Shown: positions 17,140 through 25,320, counted from the stretch's first letter. The stretch: DNA of 64,000 bases from Sphingobacteriales bacterium 16-39-50 (GCA_002257025.1 NCHA01000003.1:1-64000), one strand, 5' to 3'. The notes: generated from the letters alone by a model not told the origin. A program made the numbers and translations.

Positions 17140-18159
17140 TTAATAATAGCTTGGCGATTTTATTAACTGCTTTTGATCATTGTTATCGCATACTGCAAAA
17201 CTGAAGCCTTTCTGAATAGCATAACCGCCAAACTGGCCCTTTTTATTCAGTGCCAGGAAACCTACCTGGATCTGTTTTGCTGTTTCAGGTTTCTTTCTGA
17301 TTATGCGCATAACCGCCTCTTTGCAGGCTTCATCAGGTGAGTAGCCCTGCCTCATCAGTTCAACAACCAAAAAGCTTCCTACATTTCGAATCACTTCCTC
17401 GCCTACACCAGTAGATGTTGCACCTCCAATTTCATTGTCGACATAAAGCCCGGCACCAATGATTGGAGAATCGCCTACACGACCATGCATTTTGTAAGCC
17501 ATGCCACTTGTTGTACAGGCACCTGACATATTTCCTGATGCATCTAAAGCGAGCATCCCAATGGTATCATGGTTATATTGATTACCGGGTAGTTTCGCCG
17601 GACTGAAAAGCCTGTTTTCTACGTTTATTTCAGGATTATACTTAGCAGTTTTAAGCCACTCTTTCCATGCTTTTTCTGAGGAAGGGGTCAGCAAATTTTT
17701 CTTTTTAAACCCTTGCTCAAGTGCAAATTGCAAAGCTCCCGCACCTACCAGCATGACATGCGGAGTTTTCTCCATTACTCTTCTGGCAACAGAAATCGGA
17801 TGAATAATATGCTCCAATGCTGCCACACTTCCACAGTTCCCAAATTCATCCATGATGCATGCATCCAGTGTTACCCTGCCATCTCTGTCGGGCAATCCAC
17901 CGTATCCAACAGATTGATTGTTAAGATCAGCCTCAGGAACATGGACTCCGGTTTCGACAGCATCCAGCGCCCTCCCATTATTCTTCAAAATTTGCCATGC
18001 GGCTGCATTCGCAGCGATTCCAAAATCCCAGGTTGAAATTACGATTGGTGATCCTGTAAGCACAGAATCATCCATAGTCTTTCCAAACGATTTATTTCCG
18101 GATAATACCGAGGCACCTGCCAAAGAGCCTACTGCTAAAAATTTACGGCGACTGATCAT
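17140..18159 (-). CDS. N4-(beta-N-acetylglucosaminyl)-L-asparaginase (Ntn hydrolase)
   Basis: This glycosylasparaginase-type enzyme cuts the sugar-Asn bond of N-glycan remnants. It begins with a twin-arginine signal (MISRRKFLAVGSLAGA), so it is exported folded. The autocleavage site is HDT-IGMLALD (new N-terminal Thr near residue 196), followed by GACTTSG and the conserved GDSPIIGAGLYVDNEIGG segment. The 339-residue length is usual. Family member FGly/type-2 isoaspartyl peptidase is an alternative, but the sequence fits glycosylasparaginase better. It is first in the four-gene run. Confidence 0.9.
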   Translation of the reverse strand: MISRRKFLAVGSLAGASVLSGNKSFGKTMDDSVLTGSPIVISTWDFGIAANAAAWQILKNNGRALDAVETGVHVPEADLNNQSVGYGGLPDRDGRVTLDACIMDEFGNCGSVAALEHIIHPISVARRVMEKTPHVMLVGAGALQFALEQGFKKKNLLTPSSEKAWKEWLKTAKYNPEINVENRLFSPAKLPGNQYNHDTIGMLALDASGNMSGACTTSGMAYKMHGRVGDSPIIGAGLYVDNEIGGATSTGVGEEVIRNVGSFLVVELMRQGYSPDEACKEAVMRIIRKKPETAKQIQVGFLALNKKGQFGGYAIQKGFSFAVCDNNDQKQLIKSPSYY

Positions 18160-18254
18160 ATTTAAAGTTAAGTAAAGATCCCATTCAGAGAAATATTTTG
18201 GGATATTAAATACGGGGTCGGGAATGTTAATTTTGGATAATTTATCGGCATTTC

Positions 18255-18589
18255 GGTGCTAAAGCACCCGTATTTGTTTCTTTCTAGCCGCTTAGGTTTT
18301 GGGCTGAAGCCCGCCCGGATGAACTCCGTTCGGACTGGCCCTATCCGAAAACTGGATTCAAACCCGGAGCTAAAGCACCGGGCTATTGAACAAAATGGCT
18401 ATCCCGGGGCTCAGCATTTTTTATTTAACCATCAAACCAGGACGATTGCTCAATAGACTTCAGCTGGAGTTAACGAGGTTATTGGTTTAGGGCTTCAGCC
18501 CAAAATTCAGCTATGTGTGAGGGAAATTCATTGGGCTTTAGACCGATCCGAAAACTAAATCTTCATCCGGAGCTAAAGTACCGGGCTAT
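18255..18589. repeat. Repeat cluster between glycosylasparaginase gene and aspS
   Basis: Non-coding and GC-richer than its surroundings. Direct repeats of 43 bases at 18344-18386 and 18547-18589 share TCCGAAAACT at one end and CGGAGCTAAAG-n-ACCGGGCTAT at the other. A perfect 16-bp inverted pair TTTTGGGCTGAAGCCC (18297-18312) and its complement (18490-18505) lies between and before them. A small hairpin GGTGCT-AA-AGCACC is at 18255-18268. The second direct copy runs into aspS and supplies its TAG stop. Confidence 0.7.
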
Positions 18590-20370
18590 ACAGTAGTGCT
18601 GATTTTCAACTCTTTCAATTGCTCATCAGCAATCGTTGAAGGGGAATCAATCATAACATCCCTACCAGAATTGTTTTTAGGGAAGGCAATAACATCCCGG
18701 ATAGAATCCAGTCCGGCGAAGATAGAAACCAGCCTGTCAAATCCAAAGGCAATTCCGCCATGCGGTGGGGCACCATATTCAAAAGCATCCAGTAAAAATC
18801 CAAACTGCTTTTGAGCCTCCTCTATACTGAAACCAAGATGTTTAAACATTAATGACTGAAGCTCCCGGTCGTGTATACGGATTGAGCCACCACCAATCTC
18901 TGTACCGTTTACTACCATATCATAAGCATTTGCACGAACCTGTCCAGGATTGGTATCCAGCATCGCAATATCTTCAGGTTTTGGTGAGGTAAATGGATGA
19001 TGCATTGCATGATATCTACCGCTCTCTTCATCCCATTCTAAAAGAGGAAAGTCCAGCACCCAAAGCGGGGCAAATTTATCTTTGTCGCGCAGCCCTAAAC
19101 GGTTACCCATTTCGAGGCGCAGTTCATTTAGTTGTTTGCGTACCTTATCGGTTTGTCCTGCCATGATCAGGATCAGGTCTCCCGGTTCAGAATTAAAAGC
19201 TTCAGACCATTTCTTCAAATCATCCTCATTGTAGAATTTATCTACTGATGATTTTAAGCTTCCATCAGCGCCATGACGCATATAAATCAGGCCTGTTCCT
19301 CCAATTTGCGGGCGTTTGATAAAATCTGTCAGTTCATCCAGCTGCTTTCTGGTATACTCGGCACAAGCTTTTGCGTTGATGCCAATAACAAGTTCCGCAT
19401 TATCAAAAACAGGAAAAGTAGCCTCACCCCCGCCTCTCCAGAGGAGAGGAGCCTCAGACGGAGGTAAATTAATATTCTTAAGCTCCACAAATTTCATGTC
19501 AAAGCGGGTATCCGGCTTATCAGAGCCATATAAACGCATCGCATCAGCATACTGCATTCGGGGAACTTCTGCAAGATCAATACCTTTCACATTTTTGAAT
19601 AAGGTTCTGATCAGGCCTTCAAAAACATTCAGAATGTCTTCCTGCTCAATGAACGCCATTTCACAATCTATCTGAGTGAATTCCGGTTGTCTGTCTGCAC
19701 GAAGATCCTCATCGCGGAAGCATTTTACAATCTGAAAATATCTGTCGAAACCAGAAACCATCAGCAATTGCTTAAAGGTTTGAGGCGATTGGGGCAATGC
19801 ATAAAATTCACCCGGATTCATACGGCTTGGTACCACAAAATCGCGTGCACCCTCAGGTGTAGATTTAATTAATACCGGAGTTTCAACTTCAATGAAATCC
19901 ATGCCATCGAGGTATTTTCTTACCTCCTGAGCCATTTTATGTCTTAAAATCAGGTTATTTCTAACCGGATTACGGCGTAAATCCAGATAACGATATTTCA
20001 ATCTCAGGTCATCACCACCATCAGTTTCATCTTCAATCAAAAAAGGAGGAAGCTTAGCTGCATTAAGAAGTTCAAGTTTCGAAACCTTAATCTCAACTTC
20101 ACCAGTAGCCATTTTCAGGTTCTTGTTTGAACGCTCAATAACTTTACCGCTAACTTTAATGACATACTCCCGTCCAAGTTCACGTGCCTGCGCTCTCATT
20201 TCTGCATTATCATCTGAATTGAAAGTAAGCTGCGTAATTCCGTAACGGTCGCGCATATCAATAAAAGTCATTCCTCCCAGATCGCGCGATTTCTGCACCC
20301 AACCGGTTAGAGTTACTTCCTTATTCAAATCAGCTATGGTTAGTTCGCCGCAAGTATGTGTTCTTAGCAT
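18586..20370 (-). CDS. aspS: Aspartyl-tRNA synthetase with an in-frame repeat insertion
   Basis: This 594-residue class II synthetase charges tRNA-Asp. Seen: N-terminal OB anticodon-binding domain ([26 protein letters not shown]), motif 2 ([18 protein letters not shown]), the bacterial insertion (GAD) domain, and motif 3 ([15 protein letters not shown]). Residues 301-317 ([17 protein letters not shown]) are low in similarity to the rest and are encoded by a palindromic repeat. The stop codon lies in another repeat copy. A TACTTTTG promoter element is 18 bases upstream. The core enzyme otherwise appears complete. Confidence 0.96.
   Translation of the reverse strand: MLRTHTCGELTIADLNKEVTLTGWVQKSRDLGGMTFIDMRDRYGITQLTFNSDDNAEMRAQARELGREYVIKVSGKVIERSNKNLKMATGEVEIKVSKLELLNAAKLPPFLIEDETDGGDDLRLKYRYLDLRRNPVRNNLILRHKMAQEVRKYLDGMDFIEVETPVLIKSTPEGARDFVVPSRMNPGEFYALPQSPQTFKQLLMVSGFDRYFQIVKCFRDEDLRADRQPEFTQIDCEMAFIEQEDILNVFEGLIRTLFKNVKGIDLAEVPRMQYADAMRLYGSDKPDTRFDMKFVELKNINLPPSEAPLLWRGGGEATFPVFDNAELVIGINAKACAEYTRKQLDELTDFIKRPQIGGTGLIYMRHGADGSLKSSVDKFYNEDDLKKWSEAFNSEPGDLILIMAGQTDKVRKQLNELRLEMGNRLGLRDKDKFAPLWVLDFPLLEWDEESGRYHAMHHPFTSPKPEDIAMLDTNPGQVRANAYDMVVNGTEIGGGSIRIHDRELQSLMFKHLGFSIEEAQKQFGFLLDAFEYGAPPHGGIAFGFDRLVSIFAGLDSIRDVIAFPKNNSGRDVMIDSPSTIADEQLKELKISTTV
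19421..19470. repeat. Palindromic repeat inserted in frame in aspS
   Basis: The 50-base stretch contains the hairpin CCTCTCC-AGA-GGAGAGG (19433-19449) flanked by GCCTCACCCC and GAGCCTCAGACGGAGG. It is GC-rich (about 62 percent) in a gene of about 42 percent GC and reads [16 protein letters not shown] on the aspS strand without a stop. The composition and palindrome mark it as an inserted intergenic-type repeat that was kept as part of the protein. Confidence 0.7.
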
Positions 20371-20387
20371 AATTTTATTCTAATCCG

Positions 20388-20446
20388 CAAAAGTACATTT
20401 TTTGTAAAAACGATAAGTAATTTATTGATTTTTTGTAAAAACGATA
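20388..20446 (-). promoter_or_regulatory. aspS promoter with paired direct repeats
   Basis: The minus strand reads TACTTTTG at 20395-20388, a full TAnnTTTG match. Just upstream are two 19-bp identical direct repeats, ATTTTTTGTAAAAACGATA at 20397-20415 and 20428-20446, spaced 31 bases start to start (about three helical turns). They could be regulator or UP-type sites. Confidence 0.5.
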
Positions 20447-20483
20447 TAATATCTCAGCCAAATTTGGTTTTCAGGCCATTTTA

Positions 20484-20786
20484 CTATGAAAAACTTGTAA
20501 AAAATGTAAATAAAAGAGTTATCAAAACAATTGCAGAAACTATACTTTGAAGCAGCAATGAGATATTCCTCGTCAATCCCAGGCTTCCCAAACCGATTTG
20601 AATAAGTTTCTGCATACCAAAAAGCATAAGAACATAAACCCCGAGAAAAAACAGGTTTGTAAATTCTAAAATTCCCTTAAAGCTGTATTTACCTGCATCT
20701 GCATAAAAAGCATAGTGAGTTAGAATGACTGAAACAAATAAAGGAAATACCAGATCATGTTTGAATCTCAACATTGTTGATTTCAT
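20484..20786 (-). CDS. Hypothetical small membrane protein
   Basis: This protein of about 100 residues has three predicted membrane segments (LVFPLFVSVILTHYAFY; LFFLGVYVLMLFGMQKL; LLLQSIVSAIVLITLLFTFF). No family is recognised. The ATG at 20786 is preferred to an adjacent in-frame TTG. It lies alone between aspS and the TPP riboswitch, in the opposite direction to the latter. Confidence 0.6.
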   Translation of the reverse strand: MKSTMLRFKHDLVFPLFVSVILTHYAFYADAGKYSFKGILEFTNLFFLGVYVLMLFGMQKLIQIGLGSLGLTRNISLLLQSIVSAIVLITLLFTFFTSFS

Positions 20787-20801
20787 CAATGTATTCTTTG
20801 A

Positions 20802-20835
20802 TTTGTACTAAAATATCAATTTTTCTATATATTTG
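20802..20835 (+). promoter_or_regulatory. Promoter of the thiamin locus
   Basis: TATATTTG at 20828-20835 is a full TAnnTTTG match. TTTG at 20802-20805, 22 bases before it, fits the -33 element. Transcription would start near 20842, immediately before the riboswitch. Confidence 0.6.
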
Positions 20836-20841
20836 CCCCAT

Positions 20842-21060
20842 CAACAGGGGTGCCTTGTTTGCGAAATCAAACACAAAAACAGGCTGAGAATATACCCATC
20901 TTATAGTTGAGAATTGAGAGTTGACAATTGAGAGTTTCCGCGCGGCACTTTCAGCTTTCAGCTTTCGTCTTTCAGCTTAAAGAGCACCTGATCCGGATAA
21001 TGCCGGCGTAGGGAGGTACAAGTTAATAAGCTGCATATAACCCCATTATGCAGGATTTTT
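20842..21060 (+). promoter_or_regulatory. TPP riboswitch (THI element) with large junction insertion
   Basis: All conserved parts are present in order: GGGGTGCC (20847-20854), a P3 hairpin arm, GGCTGAGA (20882-20889), ACCC (20894-20897), ACCTGATC (20986-20993), then GGATAATGCC and GGCGTAGGGA ending at 21014. The segment between ACCC and ACCTGATC is 88 nt (20898-20985) instead of the few bases usual in this junction, and is made of short purine- and pyrimidine-rich repeats (TTGAGAATTGAGAG; CTTTCAGCTTTCAGC). A CTGCATA/TATGCAG hairpin followed by TTTTT (21031-21060) is a likely terminator expression platform. It should repress the downstream TonB receptor and probably thiE when TPP is high. Confidence 0.9.
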
Positions 21061-21081
21061 AACTAAAAAAAATAATTCAAA

Positions 21082-23448
21082 TTGAAAAAGTTATTAATTA
21101 TCGCTTTAGCGATTCTGATGCCTGCTTTGGCTTCAGCTCAATTTTCTATTACAGGAAAAATTTCAGAAAAGAATTCAGGTTCAGCACTCAGAGCTGCCAG
21201 TGTAATTTTAGAAGATCCGGGCTTATCAACGAGAACGGATGCAAATGGAAATTACATTTTTAAAAATTTAAAGGCCGGAAATTACCGGATCAAAGTTACT
21301 TTTCTTGGTTTTCAGACAATGCAAAAATCCATCATTCTGAATGGAGATATCAATCTTGATCTGGAACTAATTCCCAATGCTCTGCTAGCTGATGAAGTAC
21401 TGGTCAGGGCTACCCGGGCATCCGAAAATTCAGCAAGTACCTACCGGAATATGAGTAAGGAGGAGCTTGCAAAAAACAATCTCGGACAGGATTTGCCCTT
21501 TCTGTTAAATCAAACTCCTTCGGTTGTTGTTAGTTCGGATGCAGGGAATGGAATAGGTTATACCGGCATCCGCATCCGCGGAAGCGACCCAACCCGTTTG
21601 AATGTCACCATCAATGGTATTCCATATAATGACCCTGAAAGTCAGGGTACCTTTTGGGTGAATCTTCCGGATTTTGCCTCTTCGGTTGATAATATTCAGA
21701 TCCAAAGGGGTGTAGGAACATCAACAAATGGTGCAGGTGCCTTTGGGGGCAGTTTAAATATTCAAACTACAACCAAACAGGATTCGGCTTATGCAGAGAT
21801 TAACAATACCCTTGGTTCCTATCAGACTGTGAAAAATACGATCAATGCCGGTACCGGACTCATCAATAATAAATTCAGTTTCGATGGCCGACTATCCAGA
21901 ATCAAGTCGGATGGTTATATAGACCGTGGTTCATCCATGCTTAAGTCCTATTTCTTAAGTGGAGCATATTATGGAAAAAAGGATCTGCTCCGGATCAATG
22001 TCTTTTCAGGATCTGAAAAAACCTATCAGGCATGGAACGGAGTACCCGAAAACCTGCTCAACACAAACCGGACATTTAATGGCTTCACTTATGATGATCA
22101 GACTGATAATTATACACAGGATCATTACCAATTCCTGTATTCTCATACCTTCTCTGATAAATTATCAGCCAATACGGCCCTGCATTATACCTATGGAAGA
22201 GGCTATTACGAAGAATTTAAAGAAGACCAGAAGCTTGAAAATTATGGTATCAATCCACAAATAGTTGGAGGAAGTACCATTGCCAGAAGTGATCTGGTCA
22301 GGCGCCGCTGGCTGGATAATAATTTTTATGGCCTGACTTATTCTCTGAATTATATTCCATCAAAAGAGCTTACATTCACTTTAGGTGGAGCCTATAATGA
22401 ATATGATGGTGACCATTTCGGTGAAGTGATTCGAGGTCAGTTTATTCCAATTTCTAATACTATTTCACCCTACTACAAGGGGAATGGTTTTAAAACTGAT
22501 TTTAATACCTATGCCAAGGCAGATTTAGAACTTGGGAAACTAAAGTTATTTGCTGATCTGCAGTACAGAAGTGTTAGTTACAGGGTGAATGGAACCGATA
22601 AAAACAGGATGGCTTTGAATCAGGAGGATCAATTGAACTTTTTCAATCCGAAGTTTGGTCTGAGTTATGCTCTCAACTCCCGGAATAATATATATGCTTC
22701 CATTGCAGTTGCCAATAAGGAACCTAACCGTGATGATTATATTAATTCAACACCGGCTAACCGGCCATCTTCAGAAAATTTACTTGATTTTGAGGCAGGG
22801 TATCGGCTTGGAGGAAGCAGACTTACTGCCGGCATTAATGCTTATGCAATGATGTATAATGATCAGTTGGTTCTAACAGGAAAGGTAAACGACGTGGGCG
22901 AATATATCCGTCAAAATGTCGCAGAAAGCTCTCGTTATGGCATTGAAGCTGATGCCAGAGTACAGATCAATAATAAATTATCATGGGCATTAACTGCTTC
23001 CATAAGTGATAATAAGATCAAAAACTTTACAGAATATGCCGATGACTATGATAATGGGGGGCAAATTGTAAATAATTACACAAATACTGACCTCGCATTT
23101 TCGCCAAATTTCATCGGATCAGGGGAACTTAGTTTTCAAGCTTTCAAGAAAACTGAAATTGCTTTATTAAGCAAATATGTAAGTAAGCAGTATCTGGATA
23201 ATACCTCCAATTCGCAAAGAAGTCTGGATGCATTCTTTGTGAACGATCTGCGTTTAAGGTATAATACTTCGTTCAAAGGAATAAAAAATATCGGACTGAC
23301 CCTGCTGGTTAACAATGTTTTCTCAGAACTTTACGAAGCGAATGGATACACTTTCAGTTATATGTATGGTGGTGCATTTACAACTGAAAATTATTATTAC
23401 CCGCAGGCACCACGTAATTTTTTACTTTCCTTAGGTTTGAAATTTTAA
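21082..23448 (+). CDS. TonB-dependent receptor, TPP-riboswitch controlled
   Basis: This 788-residue outer-membrane receptor has a signal peptide (LLIIALAILMPALASAQ), a carboxypeptidase-regulatory-like domain (about 20-95), a plug domain (NQTPSVVVSSDAGNGIGYTG; IRGSDPTRLNVTINGIPYND; QRGVGTSTNGAGAFGGSL) and a 22-strand barrel ending with aromatic LGLKF. It appears to start with TTG, since no ATG gives a full signal peptide. Control by a TPP riboswitch and the following thiE suggest that it imports thiamin or a precursor, like the riboswitch-linked receptors (Omr1 type) described in Bacteroidota. Substrate is inferred. Confidence 0.88.
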   Translation: MKKLLIIALAILMPALASAQFSITGKISEKNSGSALRAASVILEDPGLSTRTDANGNYIFKNLKAGNYRIKVTFLGFQTMQKSIILNGDINLDLELIPNALLADEVLVRATRASENSASTYRNMSKEELAKNNLGQDLPFLLNQTPSVVVSSDAGNGIGYTGIRIRGSDPTRLNVTINGIPYNDPESQGTFWVNLPDFASSVDNIQIQRGVGTSTNGAGAFGGSLNIQTTTKQDSAYAEINNTLGSYQTVKNTINAGTGLINNKFSFDGRLSRIKSDGYIDRGSSMLKSYFLSGAYYGKKDLLRINVFSGSEKTYQAWNGVPENLLNTNRTFNGFTYDDQTDNYTQDHYQFLYSHTFSDKLSANTALHYTYGRGYYEEFKEDQKLENYGINPQIVGGSTIARSDLVRRRWLDNNFYGLTYSLNYIPSKELTFTLGGAYNEYDGDHFGEVIRGQFIPISNTISPYYKGNGFKTDFNTYAKADLELGKLKLFADLQYRSVSYRVNGTDKNRMALNQEDQLNFFNPKFGLSYALNSRNNIYASIAVANKEPNRDDYINSTPANRPSSENLLDFEAGYRLGGSRLTAGINAYAMMYNDQLVLTGKVNDVGEYIRQNVAESSRYGIEADARVQINNKLSWALTASISDNKIKNFTEYADDYDNGGQIVNNYTNTDLAFSPNFIGSGELSFQAFKKTEIALLSKYVSKQYLDNTSNSQRSLDAFFVNDLRLRYNTSFKGIKNIGLTLLVNNVFSELYEANGYTFSYMYGGAFTTENYYYPQAPRNFLLSLGLKF

Positions 23449-23461
23449 CAGAACGCTAAAA

Positions 23462-23494
23462 AACGCTGACAGGGTTTAAAACCCTGTCAGCGTT
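23462..23494. repeat. 33-bp palindrome between receptor gene and thiE
   Basis: AACGCTGACAGGGTTT and its exact complement are separated by one base. In RNA this gives a stem of about 13 bp. It lies 13 bases after the receptor stop and 10 bases before the thiE ATG. It could attenuate thiE or stabilise the receptor mRNA, and it has the look of an interspersed repeat. Confidence 0.75.
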
Positions 23495-23504
23495 AATCCA
23501 GATT

Positions 23505-24140
23505 ATGAAAAAATACATCTCCAAATTCCACTACCTGACCCAGGATCTTCCGCATCGAAGCCATGTTGAGCAAACGGCAATTGCCTGTAAATCAGGTGCT
23601 AACTGGATACAGTATCGCTGTCTGACAAAATCTGATTCTGAACTTATTGAAGAACTGCATCAGGTAGCATCGATCTGCGATGACTGGGGTGCCACCCTAA
23701 TCCTGACCGATCATTATCATCTACTGGATCAGGTTGATGCTCAGGGAGTCCACCTGGAGGATATGCAGGCAGATTTTAATAAGATCCGCGAAATTATCAG
23801 TGATGAGAAGACCCTTGGAGCATCCGCTAATACATTTGAGGATATTCAGCGTATCTTTTTATCAGGCGTGGTGGATTATATTGGCTGCGGGCCCTTTTCG
23901 CTAACTAAAACAAAGCCAAATGATTATCCCTTGCTGGGAATAAATGGTTATGCTGAACGAATAGCGAAAATGATAGTTTCCGGTATTGAGATACCGGTTT
24001 TAGCTGTTGGAGGAATTAAAATTGATGATACGGAGCCTCTTCTCAAAACTGGAATTCATGGAATTGCAGTTTCAGCATCAGTGAATCTGACTGATAATCC
24101 TGCAGAGGCATTCAGGGATTTTTATAAAATGATCTATTAA
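23505..24140 (+). CDS. thiE: Thiamine phosphate synthase (ThiE/TenI family)
   Basis: This 211-residue TIM-barrel protein has ThiE features: WIQYRCL near residue 35 (diphosphate-binding strand), LILTDHYHL, GVHLEDMQ, the IGCGPFSLTKTKPN motif near residue 125, and AVGGI near 167. ThiE joins HMP-PP and thiazole phosphate to give thiamin phosphate. TenI is a related aromatase without this activity; the T-x-TKP motif favours synthase, but several positions are less conserved, so TenI or salvage variants remain possible. The upstream riboswitch and receptor support a thiamin role. Confidence 0.82.
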   Translation: MKKYISKFHYLTQDLPHRSHVEQTAIACKSGANWIQYRCLTKSDSELIEELHQVASICDDWGATLILTDHYHLLDQVDAQGVHLEDMQADFNKIREIISDEKTLGASANTFEDIQRIFLSGVVDYIGCGPFSLTKTKPNDYPLLGINGYAERIAKMIVSGIEIPVLAVGGIKIDDTEPLLKTGIHGIAVSASVNLTDNPAEAFRDFYKMIY

Positions 24141-24142
24141 GA

Positions 24143-24224
24143 TTGAGCAAGGAACAAAGAGAAAGGATTAAAGACCAGTACCAATTTTTTAATCTTTGAT
24201 CCTTGTTCTTTATTCATTGTTCAA
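24143..24224. repeat. Large imperfect inverted repeat after thiE
   Basis: The arms 24143-24174 and 24193-24224 are 32 bases each and pair at 26 of 32 positions, with an 18-base T-rich loop. The arms are made of repeated AAAGAACAAGGAT-like words. The structure begins two bases after the thiE stop and may end the riboswitch transcript. Confidence 0.65.
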
Positions 24225-24269
24225 TGCTATTTGGTCTTTATTTAGAAACAAAATATCTAAGTTTGATGT

Positions 24270-24836
24270 ATGTCATCCCATCATATTGTTCGCGAAAAAC
24301 AGGAACCTGCATTGCTGATTCTGAGCCTCGAAGGTTTTGAATACGAAAACCTCGGACAAATACTTGAATGGAGCCCTACAGTAATTGTACAGCAGGATAT
24401 CTATGAATTAGCTGATTCCCTTGCCTTTAAAATTGATGCTGTAATTACCCCTGATCCTCATTTCTATGCTCAGGAAAACACAAAATTAATCATTACAGAT
24501 ACCGATCCGGTTGAAGATGCTTTTAAATTCCTACTTGGCGAACAATACAGTGCTGTTAATGTCATAGCCGATGAATTTGTATTAAAAGATTATGCACTAT
24601 TTGTAGATGACATTGATATTGTAGTCTTTATAGGCAATAAAAAAATATTTCCTGTGAGATCGGGATTTAGCAAATGGCAACCCTCGGGCGAACAGATACA
24701 AATTCTCCACGAGGTTCATAATCTTCATATCAGTGGATTAAGAAGATTGGAAAATCATTTATTTGAGACAGAAAAGGATGGTTTTTATTCCCTTTCTTTT
24801 GAGCAACCATTTATTTTTATAGCAGAATCAATTTAA
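24270..24836 (+). CDS. Thiamin pyrophosphokinase-like protein lacking catalytic motifs
   Basis: The 188-residue product starts MSSHHIVREKQEPALLI, which I recognise from memory as the start of Bacteroidota thiamin pyrophosphokinases. Segments such as GQILEWSPTVIV and FSKWQPSGEQIQI keep the general layout. However, the usual GDFDS motif is replaced by TPDPHFY and no TD...DHT motif is seen, so catalysis is doubtful; it may be a non-catalytic paralogue. Its own promoter, TAAGTTTG at 24258-24265, ends only four bases before the ATG, which predicts a leaderless mRNA. The GNAT gene follows one base after the stop. Confidence 0.6.
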   Translation: MSSHHIVREKQEPALLILSLEGFEYENLGQILEWSPTVIVQQDIYELADSLAFKIDAVITPDPHFYAQENTKLIITDTDPVEDAFKFLLGEQYSAVNVIADEFVLKDYALFVDDIDIVVFIGNKKIFPVRSGFSKWQPSGEQIQILHEVHNLHISGLRRLENHLFETEKDGFYSLSFEQPFIFIAESI

Positions 24837-24837
24837 G

Positions 24838-25320
24838 ATGAGAATCAGAAAGGCGACTATACAGGACATTCCGGTTATATCAGAGCTTGCAGAGATAATC
24901 TGGTGGCCTTCCTATAGAAACATTATCTCTGACGAACAGATCAGCTTTATGCTGAAGGATATGTACTCGGAAGAAAGTTTAAAAGAACAGATAAATTCGG
25001 GTATTGAATTCATCCTGGCTGAAAGAGAGAATATACCGGTGGCATTTGCCGGATTTTCACTTGCAGAGCCGGGGATCTATAAACTTCATAAACTCTATGT
25101 TCTTCCTTCTGAACAAGGCAGCGGAACAGGCAAAAACCTGATCGGGTATATTTCAGATTTAGCAAGGGAGCGGGGTGTAAAGATCCTTGAGCTGAATGTA
25201 AACAGGGGTAATCCAGCATCAGAATTTTACAAAAAGGCTGGATTTGAGATCTACCGGACTGTAGATATCGCTTACCACAATTTTGTATTGAACGACTATG
25301 TGATGAGGAAAAACCTCTGA
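24838..25320 (+). CDS. GNAT family N-acetyltransferase
   Basis: This 160-residue protein has the acetyl-CoA-binding GNAT core: KLHKLYVLPSEQGSGTGKNL near residue 84 (the Q-x-x-G-x-G loop) and LNVNRGNPASEFYKKAGF near 121. Substrate is unknown. It starts one base after the thiamin pyrophosphokinase-like gene, so the two are translated from one transcript. It converges with the M28 peptidase gene, with only 12 bases between stops. Confidence 0.88.
   Translation: MRIRKATIQDIPVISELAEIIWWPSYRNIISDEQISFMLKDMYSEESLKEQINSGIEFILAERENIPVAFAGFSLAEPGIYKLHKLYVLPSEQGSGTGKNLIGYISDLARERGVKILELNVNRGNPASEFYKKAGFEIYRTVDIAYHNFVLNDYVMRKNL

Noticed and set aside
20898..20985. Short repeats that could suggest a CRISPR or satellite array
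   Set aside because: Units are under 10 bases and irregular with no spacers; they lie inside the riboswitch junction.
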